25,044 nucleotides of DNA from positions 1-25,044 of the IMG/VR virus record IMGVR_UViG_3300030099_002608; one strand, written 5' to 3'. Positions within the stretch are counted from its first letter, which is position 1; each line of letters opens with the position of its first letter. Under the pieces are notes generated by a model. It worked only from the letters and a program-made list of their open reading frames with translations. It was not told where the DNA came from and did not search any database. The translations under genes and the position numbers were made by a program. The DNA is from a virus. Shown in pieces: positions 8,501 through 15,469 of this stretch.

Positions 8501-10516
8501 CTGCGTCTGTTTTTCTCAAATGAAGATGTTCTAGCTAGAGTAGCAGATAACTACAGGGAACTAGACATAAGCGTAGTAACTGCAGACGATGCTATTCGTG
8601 TCTATAAAGAAATGTACTACGGTGCTGATCCTCAAGAACTAGCTAAGATGGGCGTAAAAAACTGGGAAGAAATCACGGACCTAAAGCTTGCTCTCCGAAT
8701 GATGGAAGACCCGGAACTGGACGTTCTCAACGCATCCACTCTTAGGTTTATCGCATCTCCGAAAGAACTTGAAACACTCCGACAGAGTATGAAGAAATTC
8801 ACCACGAGTAACAATGATGAGGTATCTAAATTTGCAAAACTCGTACTGGGACAGATCGATAACACCTTTGAAAACTGGGGTCAGGGATTGAATGAGGATG
8901 CCTATAACGCAGTTGCAAGAGCGAGGATGGCACATAGAGTAGATGCGCAACGTAATGATCAGGGCACATTCGGATACAAGATAGACAAAGCGACAGCAAG
9001 CACTGCCAGAATAGAAGAAGGCGCTGTGGTTACAGGCACTAGCCGCGATATAGCAGGGCTTTTGAATCCTCTGGTAGACGCTGTTATGAATCCGACAGTG
9101 GACTCACCCCGAATAATCAAACAAGAAATGGAATCACTTCTGGCTACGTTTGCTCCCGTAACGTCGTCGCTGCCTGAATCCGTACTCACTGCCAGCCCTG
9201 CGGCAGGCAAGCTTCGCATCATGGAAGCTGAAGAGCTATCTCAAGCTGTCACATCTGTCATGGACGGTGAATCGTACGATAGGTTGCGTGCTATCGTGAC
9301 CGTTGCACTAAAAAATGCTTTCTTCGAGCAAAGTAATATTAAAGGTATAAAAGCCTTTGCTGACAAAAATAAAATTCCCACGCTTCCCCCAGACAACGCG
9401 CCAAGAGCGATCCAGTATCCAGAGGCTGACTTTGACAATGTGTATGACTACCTAGCTTCCATTCAGGATTCGTTCATCGTGAATGTGCAACTGGCTGATG
9501 GCTCAGTTCTCAAGGGACAGCGTCTGTTCGACATAGAGGACATCCTCATGCAGGACAGGAGTATAACGGACGTAGTGAACGCAATTCCAGAGTACAGACA
9601 AGCACACGCAGACTTGCTGTCTCTTGCCAAGACAGAACTCGAAGGAATTGAACAAGGTGCAGAGGCTGTAAGAACACAGGAAATGAACACTCTCAAGCAG
9701 TTGCTTGGTGGTGCAGACTCCACAGTCGGAGATGGCTTCGTGGCAAATGTGCTTGAATCCACAAATGCAAAAGCTATGGACAAATTTCTTGATAGCACTA
9801 AAAGACTTGTAGGAACAGACGAGCAAATCACCGGAACCATGCAGGCTCTGTTCAGTGAAACCTTGAAGTCTGTGGGAGGATATGGTCCGGGACGAAGAAA
9901 AATCAAACTATTTGACGGTACAGAAGTGCCCACGGATTCTTATGGACGCCCTGATCAAGCCTTTGCACTTCTCGATGATGCACTGTCGGGAGGAAGTCAA
10001 GCAGGCAGAAACTTCAAACAATTAGCGGATGCTGCGGGCGTCACTCAAGAACAGCTAGAAACACTTCACGCCGTATTCCGTTTGTCCACCAAGATCAGCG
10101 GAGAAAGATTGGTAGCAGATGCAGCGGCGGGCACATTGAAACAAACTACGAAGGGTTTCACACTCGACAACGCCCTCTCAAAAGCCTTCAACCTTGCTAG
10201 AGGAATGGTCAGCACGGAATACGTTGCAGCAGAAGTCGCTATCAGATACGCCGCTCTCGCAAAGGGCAGGACGCTGGAGTTCTTGGTAAAAGACCCACGC
10301 TCCGCAGAAATCGTAAGGAACCTGTTGAACGATCCGACAAATGTGGACCCACCTGATGCACTATACTTTGCACAGAGTCTTATCAAGTTTGTAGGAAGAG
10401 ACATTCCACGCGGACTGCTTGAAATCGACGCGACGGACAGCGACTACATAATGGAATACTGGAAGAGTCAGGGCATGGTTTTCGATGTGGATGACCGTGG
10501 TGAACCTACAAGATAG
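5501..10516 (+). CDS. Giant virion protein (1671 aa), probable DNA-ejection/internal core protein
   Basis: At 1671 aa this is the longest gene in the window, over 5 kb. It is largely helical with coiled-coil stretches, for example residues 440-490 (LKLQLKQAKMEKNSAKIATI) and several Gln/Glu-rich helices around 700-830. A Gly/Ala/Met-rich moderately hydrophobic stretch at about residues 500-550 (TFDVTMGLAMITGRNMAEGP and following) could insert into membrane. I looked for lytic transglycosylase, peptidase and RNA polymerase signatures and saw none. The start directly follows the previous stop. Size and position match the gp16-like internal virion proteins of podoviruses, but no sequence motif proves it. 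Other possibilities are a tail-tip or tape-measure-like protein. Confidence 0.78.
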   Translation: MTDFSLDSLIPTYEQFIADKGPEIEAVTTEASADIMNDSFEQALSGELDMNLMFSGENNTPLPVIDNTLYASVKEAKKAEDDGTASPEQVALLQQTRDPNGEVRQNFNTYYTFSDMPLEPIITGGNYPIDPRDGQMIPGPSLPSPIDIPVLSGMKEFITGARAFSPTYAAAETKAEDGRVLVEWMATRRDAPSSPVIRDVLTQALKTDMVDLVGEGIYNIANSIEAGVRYHLPNFTRQSIDWATGLVNIDTDFARNEDELRQDLETFRNSAIFGDRQQFVNNIIRDQLRLRLGEEEFNRLGFNEKVTIDGVERFKKNFVSAEFADGLLEAVFDSKSLPEKVGKLVVEGYGVYNLVARPVTFINNSQRAIRRNIIRRKGEPVPFTLESTVTATAMAETMSAARGVPVQQIAKELALENTTAKWWHRWRANSIAQAIGDKAAYKTISSSLAENSAKIDDLKLQLKQAKMEKNSAKIATISNELSRQRALSNWGTIRRLAPGLRRYGIHPTFDVTMGLAMITGRNMAEGPIGEFYGAVTFMGLYGAKSFFQYKVPLVGNFADNMAFKTRANTEKLVSSAFALTGAAKRGFAEGWLINPNLKTVLFADDAAKSRMTSTELKAMRDMAEGFMGMPVAERQVIVDSLDQSFQDIDTVIGPISEYLEPNQVAKLRQTLSMSMAQASGASTFFAIARAMDLQTSGLTAKDIQTVNSKLKNKISQQVDGERQVAALGAIVESLDTQIMEISETISRTTDAPPEVVRARQEALDRLKILAGSFEGSYDFAVKELNDMIADDLQQSRQIIEELKNPVNVFDRDAALLSGQVDTLIEIQNRFDNRYRQNTANKGGFVEVASPNDPNNVSMLRLGDDGSSRVAAEAGLRQQTDVVKESIVKLQTAIITTVERSRLPSDSADIRLAASATISDLHKLTNLSGKQLVDDFYAKIPEVKNIELDVMGSNLLRFFEEFKTSADDSITRQLDPRTFDALGGRMGVNMIESLDGAAGRGLRLFFSNEDVLARVADNYRELDISVVTADDAIRVYKEMYYGADPQELAKMGVKNWEEITDLKLALRMMEDPELDVLNASTLRFIASPKELETLRQSMKKFTTSNNDEVSKFAKLVLGQIDNTFENWGQGLNEDAYNAVARARMAHRVDAQRNDQGTFGYKIDKATASTARIEEGAVVTGTSRDIAGLLNPLVDAVMNPTVDSPRIIKQEMESLLATFAPVTSSLPESVLTASPAAGKLRIMEAEELSQAVTSVMDGESYDRLRAIVTVALKNAFFEQSNIKGIKAFADKNKIPTLPPDNAPRAIQYPEADFDNVYDYLASIQDSFIVNVQLADGSVLKGQRLFDIEDILMQDRSITDVVNAIPEYRQAHADLLSLAKTELEGIEQGAEAVRTQEMNTLKQLLGGADSTVGDGFVANVLESTNAKAMDKFLDSTKRLVGTDEQITGTMQALFSETLKSVGGYGPGRRKIKLFDGTEVPTDSYGRPDQAFALLDDALSGGSQAGRNFKQLADAAGVTQEQLETLHAVFRLSTKISGERLVADAAAGTLKQTTKGFTLDNALSKAFNLARGMVSTEYVAAEVAIRYAALAKGRTLEFLVKDPRSAEIVRNLLNDPTNVDPPDALYFAQSLIKFVGRDIPRGLLEIDATDSDYIMEYWKSQGMVFDVDDRGEPTR

Positions 10517-10534
10517 TCAAGGGAGAAATAGACT

Positions 10535-10720
10535 ATGATGAAAAAAACATATATGAATGGTCAGCGTAAGGGCATGATGTACGGCGGAAACATCCGGAAG
10601 CCGCAGATGGCTATGGGTGGATCGATGAAGCCTGTGCCAAAAGAAAACAAGGGGCTGGCAAAGCTACCAACCCCCGTCCGTAATAGAATGGGCTTCATGC
10701 ACCACGGTGGCAAGGTCTAG
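10535..10720 (+). CDS. Small basic Gly/Met-rich protein (61 aa)
   Basis: The 61-aa protein has about ten Met, eleven Gly and many Lys/Arg, with almost no acidic residues; motifs include GMMYGGNIRK, MAMGGSMKP and a terminal HHGGKV. Small Gly/Met/Lys-rich proteins of this kind are common next to structural genes in marine phages, usually without assigned function; DNA or virion binding is a guess from charge. AAGGGAG ends 9 bases before the first of two consecutive ATG codons, supporting the start at 10535. Its TAG stop lies in a palindrome and overlaps the stop of the convergent minus-strand gene. Confidence 0.75.
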   Translation: MMKKTYMNGQRKGMMYGGNIRKPQMAMGGSMKPVPKENKGLAKLPTPVRNRMGFMHHGGKV

Positions 10721-10730
10721 ATATATCTAG
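10717..10730. repeat. 14-bp perfect palindrome at convergent gene junction
   Basis: CTAGATATATCTAG is its own reverse complement. Its left CTAG provides the TAG stop of the plus-strand gene (10718-10720) and, on the other strand, the TAG stop of the minus-strand gene (10719-10717). No T-run or GC-rich stem accompanies it, so it is not a standard intrinsic terminator. Confidence 0.8.
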
Positions 10731-10932
10731 CTGACTTGTCTATCGCCTCGTCTGACCAAGACTTCAAATATCTCAACAGGGTTGCTATGGAATGCCCCCC
10801 ATCGTATTCCGGCAACCCGTTGTTTATTACGCCCTCAAATTCTTCGGGCTTCACGGATTCACACAAAAGTTCAACTCTTCCGTCGTTTAGTAAATTTGCT
10901 TCAAATTTAAACAGCGATGCTTTGTTTGACAT
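10717..10932 (-). CDS. Hypothetical small protein at the 3' end of the replication operon
   Basis: The 71-aa protein begins MSNKASLFKF; a short beta-rich N-terminal half (KFEANLLNDGRVELLCE) is followed by a helix ending in LLRYLKSWSDEA. I chose ATG at 10932; a GTG at 10944 in the same frame would add four residues. It overlaps the end of the upstream nuclease gene by 26 bases and ends at the palindrome shared with the plus-strand block. A similar-length reading frame exists on the plus strand, but it begins with TTG without an SD and breaks the operon pattern. No family recognised. Confidence 0.6.
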   Translation of the reverse strand: MSNKASLFKFEANLLNDGRVELLCESVKPEEFEGVINNGLPEYDGGHSIATLLRYLKSWSDEAIDKSARYI

Positions 10933-11428
10933 CAGACAACTCACTAATAGGTAGGTTGTAGCAATCAGCCTTGAATAGAAAGCCGTTTGCGGGGTCTACG
11001 TCACCCCGTTTATACTTTGTTGCTTTTGTGTAGAAGTCAGTCTTATTTATTTCGCCCAAGACCCACGCACGTGTGCCGTACTCTTGGCCCCCTATCCTGA
11101 TCCGTACAAAAATGTACGAGTCACAATCCTGCTTCGATCCGTGTGCGGCTACTGAACAGTCGTAGTGAGGAAACGGACGAGTGCGGCACCGCTTCGTCTT
11201 CACGTCGATACGCCTACCGTCTAGGAGTAGATCATAGTCGTGCGTATTCGCCTCTGTAGCCCCTGTGAGGTCGGCTACGATAAGCTCGCCTATGGCACCT
11301 ACCACATGACTAGCACTGCCCGTGATACTGCCCTGTAGGACGCCTACGGTGGCAGTTTTCTTTTTTGCACGTTCAACTAACTCAGGCGTTATCTTTACTT
11401 CGATCAACGATCTTTCTCCACTCTTCAT
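10907..11428 (-). CDS. PD-(D/E)XK-like endonuclease
   Basis: The 173-aa protein contains the layout of a small PD-(D/E)XK nuclease: a helix with Glu48 (VVGAIGELIVADL), Asp66 in HDYDLLLDG, and the core Asp75-Val-Lys77 in RRIDVKTKR, followed by a strand (DCDSYIFVRI). In this superfamily these acidic residues bind the metal and the Lys assists cleavage. It is distinct from the two other PD-(D/E)XK-type genes of the operon. The substrate is not predictable; host DNA degradation, phage DNA processing or a restriction-like role are options. ATG at 11428 is the first usual start after the upstream stop; the frame is open for 27 codons upstream but has no ATG, GTG or TTG. Confidence 0.75.
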   Translation of the reverse strand: MKSGERSLIEVKITPELVERAKKKTATVGVLQGSITGSASHVVGAIGELIVADLTGATEANTHDYDLLLDGRRIDVKTKRCRTRPFPHYDCSVAAHGSKQDCDSYIFVRIRIGGQEYGTRAWVLGEINKTDFYTKATKYKRGDVDPANGFLFKADCYNLPISELSDVKQSIAV

Positions 11429-11509
11429 AGCAGGGATGATTCCGGGGGGGATTGTATTGAACCCATCCCTTACCCTGCTTCCATACGGGGGGTTTATTTT
11501 TTTTATCTG

Positions 11510-11710
11510 TCACAGATTAGTATCCTTTTTGTGGCATTCCACAGAAAAAGTAAAGTATTCGTTGTCTTCCCAGCGCGTCCAGCTGTCAGCCATCATTTCA
11601 CACTGTGTTTCGGTCATGTCCTGATTAAGAACAATCTGATTGCCAACATACTGCCACTCATCACCCGTGAACCCCCACACGCTAATCACTAATACAAATA
11701 TTTTACCCAT
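11510..11710 (-). CDS. Small exported protein with two cysteines (hypothetical)
   Basis: The 66-aa protein starts MGKIFVLVISVWGF, a short positively charged then hydrophobic segment resembling a signal peptide. The mature part is acidic and aromatic (GDEWQYVGN, DSWTRWEDNEYF) with Cys37 and Cys59, which could form a disulfide in the periplasm. No lipobox is seen, so it is not an obvious outer-membrane spanin. The start at 11710 is supported by GAGGGC seven bases upstream; the frame continues upstream but that part overlaps the preceding small gene. Its ATG overlaps the stop of the 46-aa membrane protein upstream by 8 bases (ATGGGTAA). Function unknown; export with its membrane neighbour suggests an envelope role. 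Confidence 0.7.
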   Translation of the reverse strand: MGKIFVLVISVWGFTGDEWQYVGNQIVLNQDMTETQCEMMADSWTRWEDNEYFTFSVECHKKDTNL

Positions 11711-11843
11711 CACTGCCCTCACGTTTTCTGTCCTGTTTGAATCTGTGTTTGAAGAACACCACAAGATTTATGACGGTGTTGACAGTGATAGCCCCTATGA
11801 GCCACCACTGCCACCACGTAGGCATGTCTCCCCCGTCGGTCAT
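11703..11843 (-). CDS. 46-aa single-span membrane protein (hypothetical)
   Basis: This short gene lies between the ribonucleotide reductase and the exported protein. It begins with an ATG overlapping the NrdJ stop (ATGA, 11843-11840) and ends in a TAA inside the start of the next gene. The protein starts MTDGGDMPTWWQWWL, has a hydrophobic span (about residues 13-31, containing GAITVNTVINLVVFF) and ends in a strongly basic tail (KHRFKQDRKREGSDG). By the positive-inside rule the C-terminus faces the cytoplasm. The precise overlap on both sides and the clean membrane topology support a real gene. A holin or other envelope function is possible but not shown. Confidence 0.75.
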   Translation of the reverse strand: MTDGGDMPTWWQWWLIGAITVNTVINLVVFFKHRFKQDRKREGSDG

Positions 11844-13768
11844 GCCGCATTCAAGTCCACTACTTCACACACACCTGCCGTACATGCAAGCTCACGAGAG
11901 CCGGATGTGTTGTCCTCTCGCTCATACTCAGACAGAGCCTGCCAGTCGATATCAAGGCGACCATACGCTTGCTGCCACTCCAGATAGTCTTCACGTTCAA
12001 TGTCCTGATAGGGTGCCTGTTGATAAGTGTGATCACTGTGCGGAAGAAACGATACACCGGACGCTACATCAAAGTTTTCGTAAATCCACGCACCAACATC
12101 CATCCACTCGTCTTCCTTGACTGTGATGGTCACAGACGGCTTGTGTTCACACCAGTGAATAGCATACGCCTTCCACAACTCTAGCTGTTCGATAGCCGTC
12201 ATCTGTGTTCGCGTAACAGCCGAGTCAGGCGATTTCATGGCAAACGAGAAGACAGTGGTTGAGTCCGGCTTCATCACATCGGCTTCATTGTACACCCCTT
12301 GCTCCTTGAGGAACTGTGTCAGTGGGTCCTTGTTGTCACCACGAACGGTGCGGATGTAGTAATCGTTGTGCCTAGCGTGAATGCCGCTTGCAGCGTCCAC
12401 CAGTTGCGATACAGTACCCGACGGCTTTACACAGGTGATAGCAGCCGACTGAGGAATACCAAGCGCGTTCGCGTACTTTAGATTCGCGTCTACGGCGACT
12501 TGTTTCATTTCTTCGAGCCAGCGAGGGGAATCGACGGTCTTGGATAAAATTGAGTGATCCATGATACCAGTCAAGGATACGCCCAGCAAGCGTTCGTCTT
12601 CGGTGTTTGTTTTCCATACTTTCCTCAGATACTTGAAGTCAGTCAGTGTGGACTGCAGAGTGCCCAAGATGGTTGCAAGGCGCACCTTGCGCTTCAAAGA
12701 TTCCAGTGTATCGTTTTCACGCACAACAACCTCTGACAGGTTGCAAAACTGATACGGACGCAGGATGATCTCTGAACAGGGGTTTGTGCCCCACATGTGA
12801 CCCGTCTCACGTCGCTCGTTACGGGCAACCTGTGCATCAGCCGCACCACGATTGAAGATGCCACGCTCACCAGACTTGGACTCGTACAGGGCGAGCCACT
12901 CGCGCATAAAGGTACCCATCTCTGGCTTGCCCTTATAGGCAACAGAGTTGTTAGCCAGCGCACGCTGACCCTCGTTTTCCCACCATGCACCAGACTTGGC
13001 GTGTGCCATCTGATCGTCATTCAAGTTCGACAGAGAGATCAGGGCAGAGCGACGAACTCCACCAACCACCACGATCTCACCGATCTTGCACATCAAGTCG
13101 TGACACTCAATCGGGAAGAGGCGACGACCCTGTGCCTTCTTGAACAGTTCGACAGTAAAGACAAACAGATCGTTGAGCGGCCCCGGCCCAGAGGCACGAC
13201 CACCCATAGTCTTCAAGCGTTCGCCGGATGCGCGTACCTCTGACAAGTCCCACATAGGAATCTGTCCCGCGTAAAGCAGAGCAATCAACTCGCGCAACGA
13301 CTTAGCCCACCCCGGCTTGGAGTCACCAACCTTAATCACAGTGTCCGTGTCGTGCATCGCGTCACTGATGACGGGCAGCTTGTCCACGTTCTCACGCTCA
13401 ACAGAGAAGCCCACACCCGTGCCGCACATCAGGATGTACATGCACTCATCAAACGCACGGGGGCTGTCTACAGGGATGTAGCTACAGTTGTAGCCACAGA
13501 TATTGTCACGAGCGAGAGCCGGTCCCGCAGTCATCATGGCCCGCATCGATGGCATGATCTCCTGCCCCAAGATAGCATCACGAATGTCTTCAATGTCTTT
13601 CGCTGGCAGGTCGTACTGATGCTTGCCCTTTACCTGATAGACCATGAACTTGAGATACCGCTCTACGGTTTCACTCCAGTCCTCACGACGTTGCTTGTCC
13701 TCAAGCCAACGTGCATAGCGAGACTTGTGTATAAATTGTTGGTATGGTGTAGGTAGCATATTATTCAT
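11840..13768 (-). CDS. nrdJ: Class II (adenosylcobalamin-dependent) ribonucleotide reductase, monomeric type
   Basis: The 642-aa enzyme reduces ribonucleoside triphosphates to deoxy forms for phage DNA synthesis, using adenosylcobalamin to make the thiyl radical. Visible hallmarks: active-site Cys95 in CGYNCSY, the finger-loop motif TNPCSEI with Cys331 and Glu333, the partner Cys342 in FCNLSEV, the phosphate-binding loop KPSGTVSQL at about 448-456, and a C-terminal redox pair CTAGVC (Cys629, Cys634). These match the monomeric NrdJ family (Lactobacillus leichmannii type, about 740 aa); this copy is about 100 residues shorter. The start at 13768 has AGGAAG seven bases upstream and overlaps the DUF3310 stop by 8 bases. 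Being B12-dependent, it needs host or environmental cobalamin. Confidence 0.95.
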   Translation of the reverse strand: MNNMLPTPYQQFIHKSRYARWLEDKQRREDWSETVERYLKFMVYQVKGKHQYDLPAKDIEDIRDAILGQEIMPSMRAMMTAGPALARDNICGYNCSYIPVDSPRAFDECMYILMCGTGVGFSVERENVDKLPVISDAMHDTDTVIKVGDSKPGWAKSLRELIALLYAGQIPMWDLSEVRASGERLKTMGGRASGPGPLNDLFVFTVELFKKAQGRRLFPIECHDLMCKIGEIVVVGGVRRSALISLSNLNDDQMAHAKSGAWWENEGQRALANNSVAYKGKPEMGTFMREWLALYESKSGERGIFNRGAADAQVARNERRETGHMWGTNPCSEIILRPYQFCNLSEVVVRENDTLESLKRKVRLATILGTLQSTLTDFKYLRKVWKTNTEDERLLGVSLTGIMDHSILSKTVDSPRWLEEMKQVAVDANLKYANALGIPQSAAITCVKPSGTVSQLVDAASGIHARHNDYYIRTVRGDNKDPLTQFLKEQGVYNEADVMKPDSTTVFSFAMKSPDSAVTRTQMTAIEQLELWKAYAIHWCEHKPSVTITVKEDEWMDVGAWIYENFDVASGVSFLPHSDHTYQQAPYQDIEREDYLEWQQAYGRLDIDWQALSEYEREDNTSGSRELACTAGVCEVVDLNAA

Positions 13769-14057
13769 TGTTATCTTCCTTTGTTGTGATCAGCTTGTCT
13801 AAGTAGAAGCGGGCTTTTTTGAGGTCTTCGATCCCGTTTTTGTAGCGGTATCTCCAGAGGTACTTGAGGATGTTGCCTTGCAAGTAGTGTTCGAAGCCGT
13901 CGCCTGTCGCCGCTTCGATTGCATCAAGGCATTCGATACCTGCCTGATTGTAGTGTGGCGGGTGATTGACGTTATCATGAGTACCTCCGTTTGCCCACGC
14001 GATGTTTGCCATACTTTGCAGGCTTGCCATAGTCTCTTCCGCTGCTTTCTTTTTCAT
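13761..14057 (-). CDS. DUF3310 family protein
   Basis: The 98-aa protein carries the DUF3310 signature: NHPPHYNQAGIECLDAIEA, then LQGNILKYLWRYRYKNG and DLKKARFYLDKLI. This domain is common in phages, often next to nucleotide-metabolism or replication genes; older annotations call it nucleotide kinase-like, but the biochemical role is not settled. I chose ATG at 14057 because GAGGA lies about six bases upstream. A GTG at 14075, which overlaps the MazG stop as GTGA, would add six residues and is a credible alternative. The stop overlaps the NrdJ start within ATGAATAA. Confidence 0.88.
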   Translation of the reverse strand: MKKKAAEETMASLQSMANIAWANGGTHDNVNHPPHYNQAGIECLDAIEAATGDGFEHYLQGNILKYLWRYRYKNGIEDLKKARFYLDKLITTKEDNNE

Positions 14058-14071
14058 ATAATCCTCGTGTC

Positions 14072-14407
14072 TCACCGATTATCTCCATTGCCCGCAATCG
14101 TACCTGCGTTCATACGACACTTCAACTTATAAATATTCATCTCTGCAATCTGTTGCAGACTAAATCCCAAGTCATCTGCTAGAGCGGCGCAGTACCAAAG
14201 AACGTCGCCTATCTCTTTTGCTATCTCACCCTTGAACCGGGGGTCATCGCGGTTGTCGCGAAAAATCTTTTTTACCTTGTCCGCTACCTCGCCTGCCTCA
14301 CCGGCAAGTCCGAGAGCAGGATATGTAATTTTCATTCGTTCAGGATAGATGGCAAACTTGCGAGCCTGCATCTGATAGTTATTAAGGTTCCAGTTTTCTC
14401 TGATCAT
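14072..14407 (-). CDS. mazG: MazG-like nucleoside triphosphate pyrophosphohydrolase
   Basis: The 111-aa protein has the all-alpha NTP pyrophosphatase motif in two halves: Glu37-x2-Glu40 in GLAGEAGEVADKVKK and Glu65-x2-Asp68 in KEIGDVLWY, which coordinate Mg2+ in the family. MazG-type enzymes hydrolyse (d)NTPs to monophosphates; phage copies are proposed to clean or rebalance nucleotide pools or to affect the alarmone response of starved hosts. Single-domain length fits the short MazG group. It starts by an ATGA overlap with the upstream gene and lies two genes upstream of the ribonucleotide reductase, consistent with dNTP metabolism. Confidence 0.9.
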   Translation of the reverse strand: MIRENWNLNNYQMQARKFAIYPERMKITYPALGLAGEAGEVADKVKKIFRDNRDDPRFKGEIAKEIGDVLWYCAALADDLGFSLQQIAEMNIYKLKCRMNAGTIAGNGDNR

Positions 14408-14715
14408 TGTGTCCTACCAAAGTCTATCTTCACTACGTTCGTTCCTTCTTCATGTTCAATCGAAGGACCTTCACTTACATCCCTCATAAGCCTCACCAGA
14501 CCAGATTCCATAATCTTATCGAAGTCTGTCTCCAGCAACTCCATGATGCCATTAATAACAACCGTACCAGCCTCATAGAACTCCTCATCTTCTACAGTTG
14601 TAGTGTCGTACGCCGACACAGAAAAGCTTTCCTCATCAATCTTACGCAGTATGATATACCACCTGTTCGGCATGAGATTTGCTTTTTCAAACTCAGTGTC
14701 ATCAATCGTCGTCAT
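14404..14715 (-). CDS. Hypothetical acidic protein (103 aa)
   Basis: The 103-aa protein is strongly acidic (EESFSVSAYDTTTVEDEEFYE, truncated here to key features: many Asp/Glu, few Lys) with a predicted strand-rich start (NRWYIILRKI) and a helical middle (GIMELLETDFDKIMESG). No family recognised. It overlaps the resolvase stop by 14 bases at its start and the MazG start by 4 bases at its end, so it is translated within the operon. Acidic small proteins in replication operons can be DNA mimics or accessory factors, but nothing here proves either. Confidence 0.7.
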   Translation of the reverse strand: MTTIDDTEFEKANLMPNRWYIILRKIDEESFSVSAYDTTTVEDEEFYEAGTVVINGIMELLETDFDKIMESGLVRLMRDVSEGPSIEHEEGTNVVKIDFGRTQ

Positions 14716-15091
14716 CTTTTAGCCACTCCTCTGGGATCGAACCTTCTGCCCACTTAAATCCATTCTTTTCGGCCCACGCACCGTACGTAGTCTTACTGCC
14801 CTTGTAAATTTTATTTCGTGCATTCAAGAATACGATGCGAATATCTAGATCAGGATGCTGCTCCTTGATCAACTGCATCTTTATTCTGTCGCCCTTGTCG
14901 AAGTATCCCTTTGCCTCGACGATTATGTTGTGCTTCGTCAGATGAAAGTCTGGTGTGTACGTGCGAGGCTTCGGAACATACGTAAGTTTCATTTTCTCGT
15001 ATTCGTACGGAATTTTTTTGTTGCTAAGTTTTTTAGCTATATCTAATTCGAAGTTAGATCGAAATCCTGCTTTTCGATTACCTCTTTTCAT
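14702..15091 (-). CDS. T7 endonuclease I-like Holliday-junction resolvase
   Basis: The 129-aa protein resembles T7 gp3 over most of its length: FRSNFELDIAKKL, then YTPDFHL, IIVEAKGYF, a stretch with REQHP-like KEQHPDLDIRIVF, then KIYKGSKTTYG and IPEEW. Candidate catalytic residues are Glu15, Glu30 or 32, Asp48, Glu59 and Lys61, matching the T7 set Glu20, Glu35, Asp55, Glu65 and Lys67. T7 endonuclease I resolves branched DNA before packaging and helps degrade host DNA. The reading frame extends upstream to 15199, but ATG at 15091 forms an ATGA overlap with the upstream gene and has AGGA about nine bases upstream, so I use it. Confidence 0.92.
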   Translation of the reverse strand: MKRGNRKAGFRSNFELDIAKKLSNKKIPYEYEKMKLTYVPKPRTYTPDFHLTKHNIIVEAKGYFDKGDRIKMQLIKEQHPDLDIRIVFLNARNKIYKGSKTTYGAWAEKNGFKWAEGSIPEEWLKDDDD

Positions 15092-15468
15092 ATTTGCATT
15101 CCTATCGATCCCATTCTTTTTATCACGTACCCTGCCACTCGCGGGGAAAGTTTTTCTATTATAGATAGCTCGTTTGTCAAACGATTCAGTGGAACGCATA
15201 CAATAACTCCGGAATGTGATGCTCTGCCTATCTTCTGTAGCTCTGACTCAAGAGTGGTTATGTCACGCTTTTCAGTGTCAGATGAAAGTGTTCCTAACTC
15301 TGTGTAGTTGTCTCGAAGGGTGAGGGGCAGACCCCTCTCATTCATACGAATACGAATGAGTCTACGATCACCGCCACTTTTTACATGAGATTCGACATAG
15401 ACGTGATGAAGATTACTATTCATCTCCATCAACTCTACCTCGTAATCTCTCACGAAGAGATACGGCAT
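15088..15468 (-). CDS. Hypothetical protein (126 aa) between two nuclease genes
   Basis: The 126-aa protein has an N-terminal beta-like region (YLFVRDYEVELMEM, HHVYVESHVK) and a C-terminal helical part (LTNELSIIEKLSPRVAGYVI). No known motif. The ATG lies one base after the stop of the Cas4/RecB-like nuclease and its own stop overlaps the resolvase start by four bases, so it is probably co-translated with both. A role in DNA processing is suggested by position only. Confidence 0.7.
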   Translation of the reverse strand: MPYLFVRDYEVELMEMNSNLHHVYVESHVKSGGDRRLIRIRMNERGLPLTLRDNYTELGTLSSDTEKRDITTLESELQKIGRASHSGVIVCVPLNRLTNELSIIEKLSPRVAGYVIKRMGSIGMQI

Positions 15469-15469
15469 A

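Noticed and set aside
5902-9933. Minus-strand reading frames of 80-157 codons inside the giant virion gene
   Set aside because: No ribosome sites, low-complexity Ser/Ala/Leu/Arg composition and full overlap with a 1671-codon frame.
10736-10954. Plus-strand reading frame of 72 codons opposite the terminal minus-strand gene
   Set aside because: It begins with TTG and no ribosome site, and lies antisense to a frame that continues the overlapping minus-strand operon.
11460-11485. Possible G-quadruplex on the minus strand (GGG tracts near 11462-11475)
   Set aside because: Only three GGG tracts are close together; the fourth required tract is missing.
11737-13756. Several plus-strand reading frames (up to 148 codons) opposite the ribonucleotide reductase
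   Set aside because: They are antisense to a gene with all NrdJ motifs; compositions rich in His, Ser, Thr and Cys are typical of shadow frames.
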